From the NCBI GenBank assembly GCA_003156615.1, contig PMHI01000328.1:252-7342 (forward strand): a stretch of DNA of 7,091 nt. Reading direction: 5' to 3'. Made by a program: the position numbers and the translations under genes. The notes under the pieces were generated by a model. That model made no database searches. It had not been told where the DNA came from and saw only the letters and a list, made by a program, of their open reading frames with translations. How positions within the stretch are numbered: position 1 is the first letter of the stretch; each line of letters opens with the position of its first letter. Positions 6,280 to 7,091 of the stretch are shown in pieces. The DNA is from Acidobacteriaceae bacterium (GTDB lineage: Bacteria > Acidobacteriota > Terriglobia > Terriglobales > SbA1).

Positions 6280-6308
6280 GTGAAGAGACGCTTATCCTGC
6301 CGTCTTTC

Positions 6309-7091
6309 TTAAAAGACTCTCGACGTAGAAGAGTGCTTGGGTGGAGCCGGCGCCCGCTTCCCGAGCATCGCACTCGGAGCCGGATTCGCTGCGGCTGCCT
6401 TCATCTGCTTCATGCCATGCGGGTGAAGTGCCCACGCGACGCTCTTTTCCGCCGGCGCGTTGTACAGTTCGGGATGCCGGTAGAATCCGCGCTCTTTCTC
6501 CGGTTTCATTACTTCGACCGGAACGCGATGCGCATTGGCCCAGGCGTCCTGCCGGATGCCGGTGACCTGCCATGAGACCTTCACATTTGGTTTGTCGGTC
6601 TTGATAGCAAACTGGTGGTTGGAGACTTCGCTGCCGACTACCGCCTGGGCGAACTGTCCCAGGACCGTGAGCTGATAGCGGAAGTCGCGGTTGAGAGTTT
6701 CGAACCAGTCGGGCAGGGTGACGACCGCATCGCCCGTCGCGTCTGTGACCACGTTGCCGTTGTAGATGTTCATCATATCGGGCGACTCCACGAACGAGTG
6801 ATAGAGGTACTTGTTCGCCGGATCAATAGGATCGTCAATCTTGAACGAACCGCTATCCTTGGAGAGGCTGCCTTCAACCTCCACGTTGCCGATAAATTCC
6901 CCTGCGAAGATGCTGCCATTGGCAATCATGGCATATGGGCCGACACCGACCACGCCGATACTCTCCGCCGTCGTGTCAACGCCCTCCAATCCGATCGAGT
7001 CTGCTGCTAAGTTACTGCCGTAAACTCCGATGCCGTCTGCGTCGACCGCAATTCCGGAGACCCCAAAGCCCGACACGCTGTCGCCGGCGAC
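6309..7091 (-). CDS. Surface protein with GxGVxG repeats and conserved C-terminal module (start outside window)
   Basis: The frame is open to the window edge; 260 C-terminal residues are visible and GTG 7076 is just an internal codon. Residues 1-52 are about four 13-15-residue repeats of the type D-x-IGVxG (SGFGVSGIA, DGIGVYGSN, DSIGLEGVD, ESIGVVGVG), as in long phage-tail-fibre-like or beta-helical stalk proteins of environmental bacteria. A short switch to strand-like sequence follows (FIGNVEVEGSLSK). Residues about 82-213 then form a well-conserved module (GSFKIDDPIDP, KYLYHSFVESPDM, LPDWFETLNRDFRYQLT, KVSWQVTGIRQD, ANAHRVPVE). I recall this module at the C-terminus of repeat-rich proteins in Acidobacteria and other phyla; its function is not established to my knowledge. 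The last 45 residues are Ala/Pro/Lys-rich and look disordered. The protein is probably exported, but the N-terminus is not visible. It converges on the CHAT gene. Confidence 0.75.
   Translation of the reverse strand, partial: VAGDSVSGFGVSGIAVDADGIGVYGSNLAADSIGLEGVDTTAESIGVVGVGPYAMIANGSIFAGEFIGNVEVEGSLSKDSGSFKIDDPIDPANKYLYHSFVESPDMMNIYNGNVVTDATGDAVVTLPDWFETLNRDFRYQLTVLGQFAQAVVGSEVSNHQFAIKTDKPNVKVSWQVTGIRQDAWANAHRVPVEVMKPEKERGFYRHPELYNAPAEKSVAWALHPHGMKQMKAAAANPAPSAMLGKRAPAPPKHSSTSRVF
6936..7091 (-). repeat. Glycine-rich 13-15-residue tandem repeats
   Basis: About four imperfect units of roughly 39-45 bases encode IGVxG-centred repeats in the visible part of the minus-strand surface-protein gene, and the array continues past the window edge. 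The units are similar in protein (GxGV, IGVYG, IGLEG, IGVVG) and diverged in DNA. The pattern fits a repetitive beta-structured stalk. Confidence 0.65.

Overview
The window looks like a chromosomal piece of an Acidobacteriota genome (Terriglobia/Koribacter-like). I infer this from the moderately high GC, from the gene families (an exported DinB-like protein, a zinc-less membrane anti-sigma protein, a secreted TPR-CHAT protein, and a GxGV-repeat surface protein with a characteristic conserved C-terminal module), and from the protein wording, all of which I associate with that phylum. No search was run. There is no rRNA, tRNA, CRISPR array, transposase or phage gene.

Layout. Positions 1-465 (+) hold the C-terminal part of an SGNH/GDSL-type hydrolase. 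It converges on an exported DinB-family protein (462-1037, -), and the two stop codons overlap. Positions 1038-1362 are a 325-base intergenic stretch containing the DinB promoter, a run of hairpins ending in a strong plus-strand terminator with no annotated gene in front of it, and a good sigma70-type promoter. That promoter leads into a three-gene plus-strand operon: a sigma factor of the ECF-like type (1363-1959), a single-pass membrane anti-sigma candidate (2002-2967), and a large exported PPC-TPR-CHAT cysteine-protease-like protein (3014-6193). A convergent partial gene (6309-7091, -) encodes the C-terminal part of a glycine-rich repeat surface protein. It is closed by a strong minus-strand terminator at 6234-6279.

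How the genes may work together. The central operon reads as a signal-transduction module. The membrane protein would hold the sigma factor on the cytoplasmic side and expose a beta-rich domain outside. The exported CHAT protein has an intact His/Cys pair and could be the sensor or protease that acts on that domain. The logic resembles type III-E CRISPR systems, where the TPR-CHAT protease Csx29 cuts Csx30 to free a sigma factor, but here there is no CRISPR component and the protease seems to lie outside the cytoplasm. This is the most interesting feature of the window. The functional coupling is inferred from gene order and domains only.
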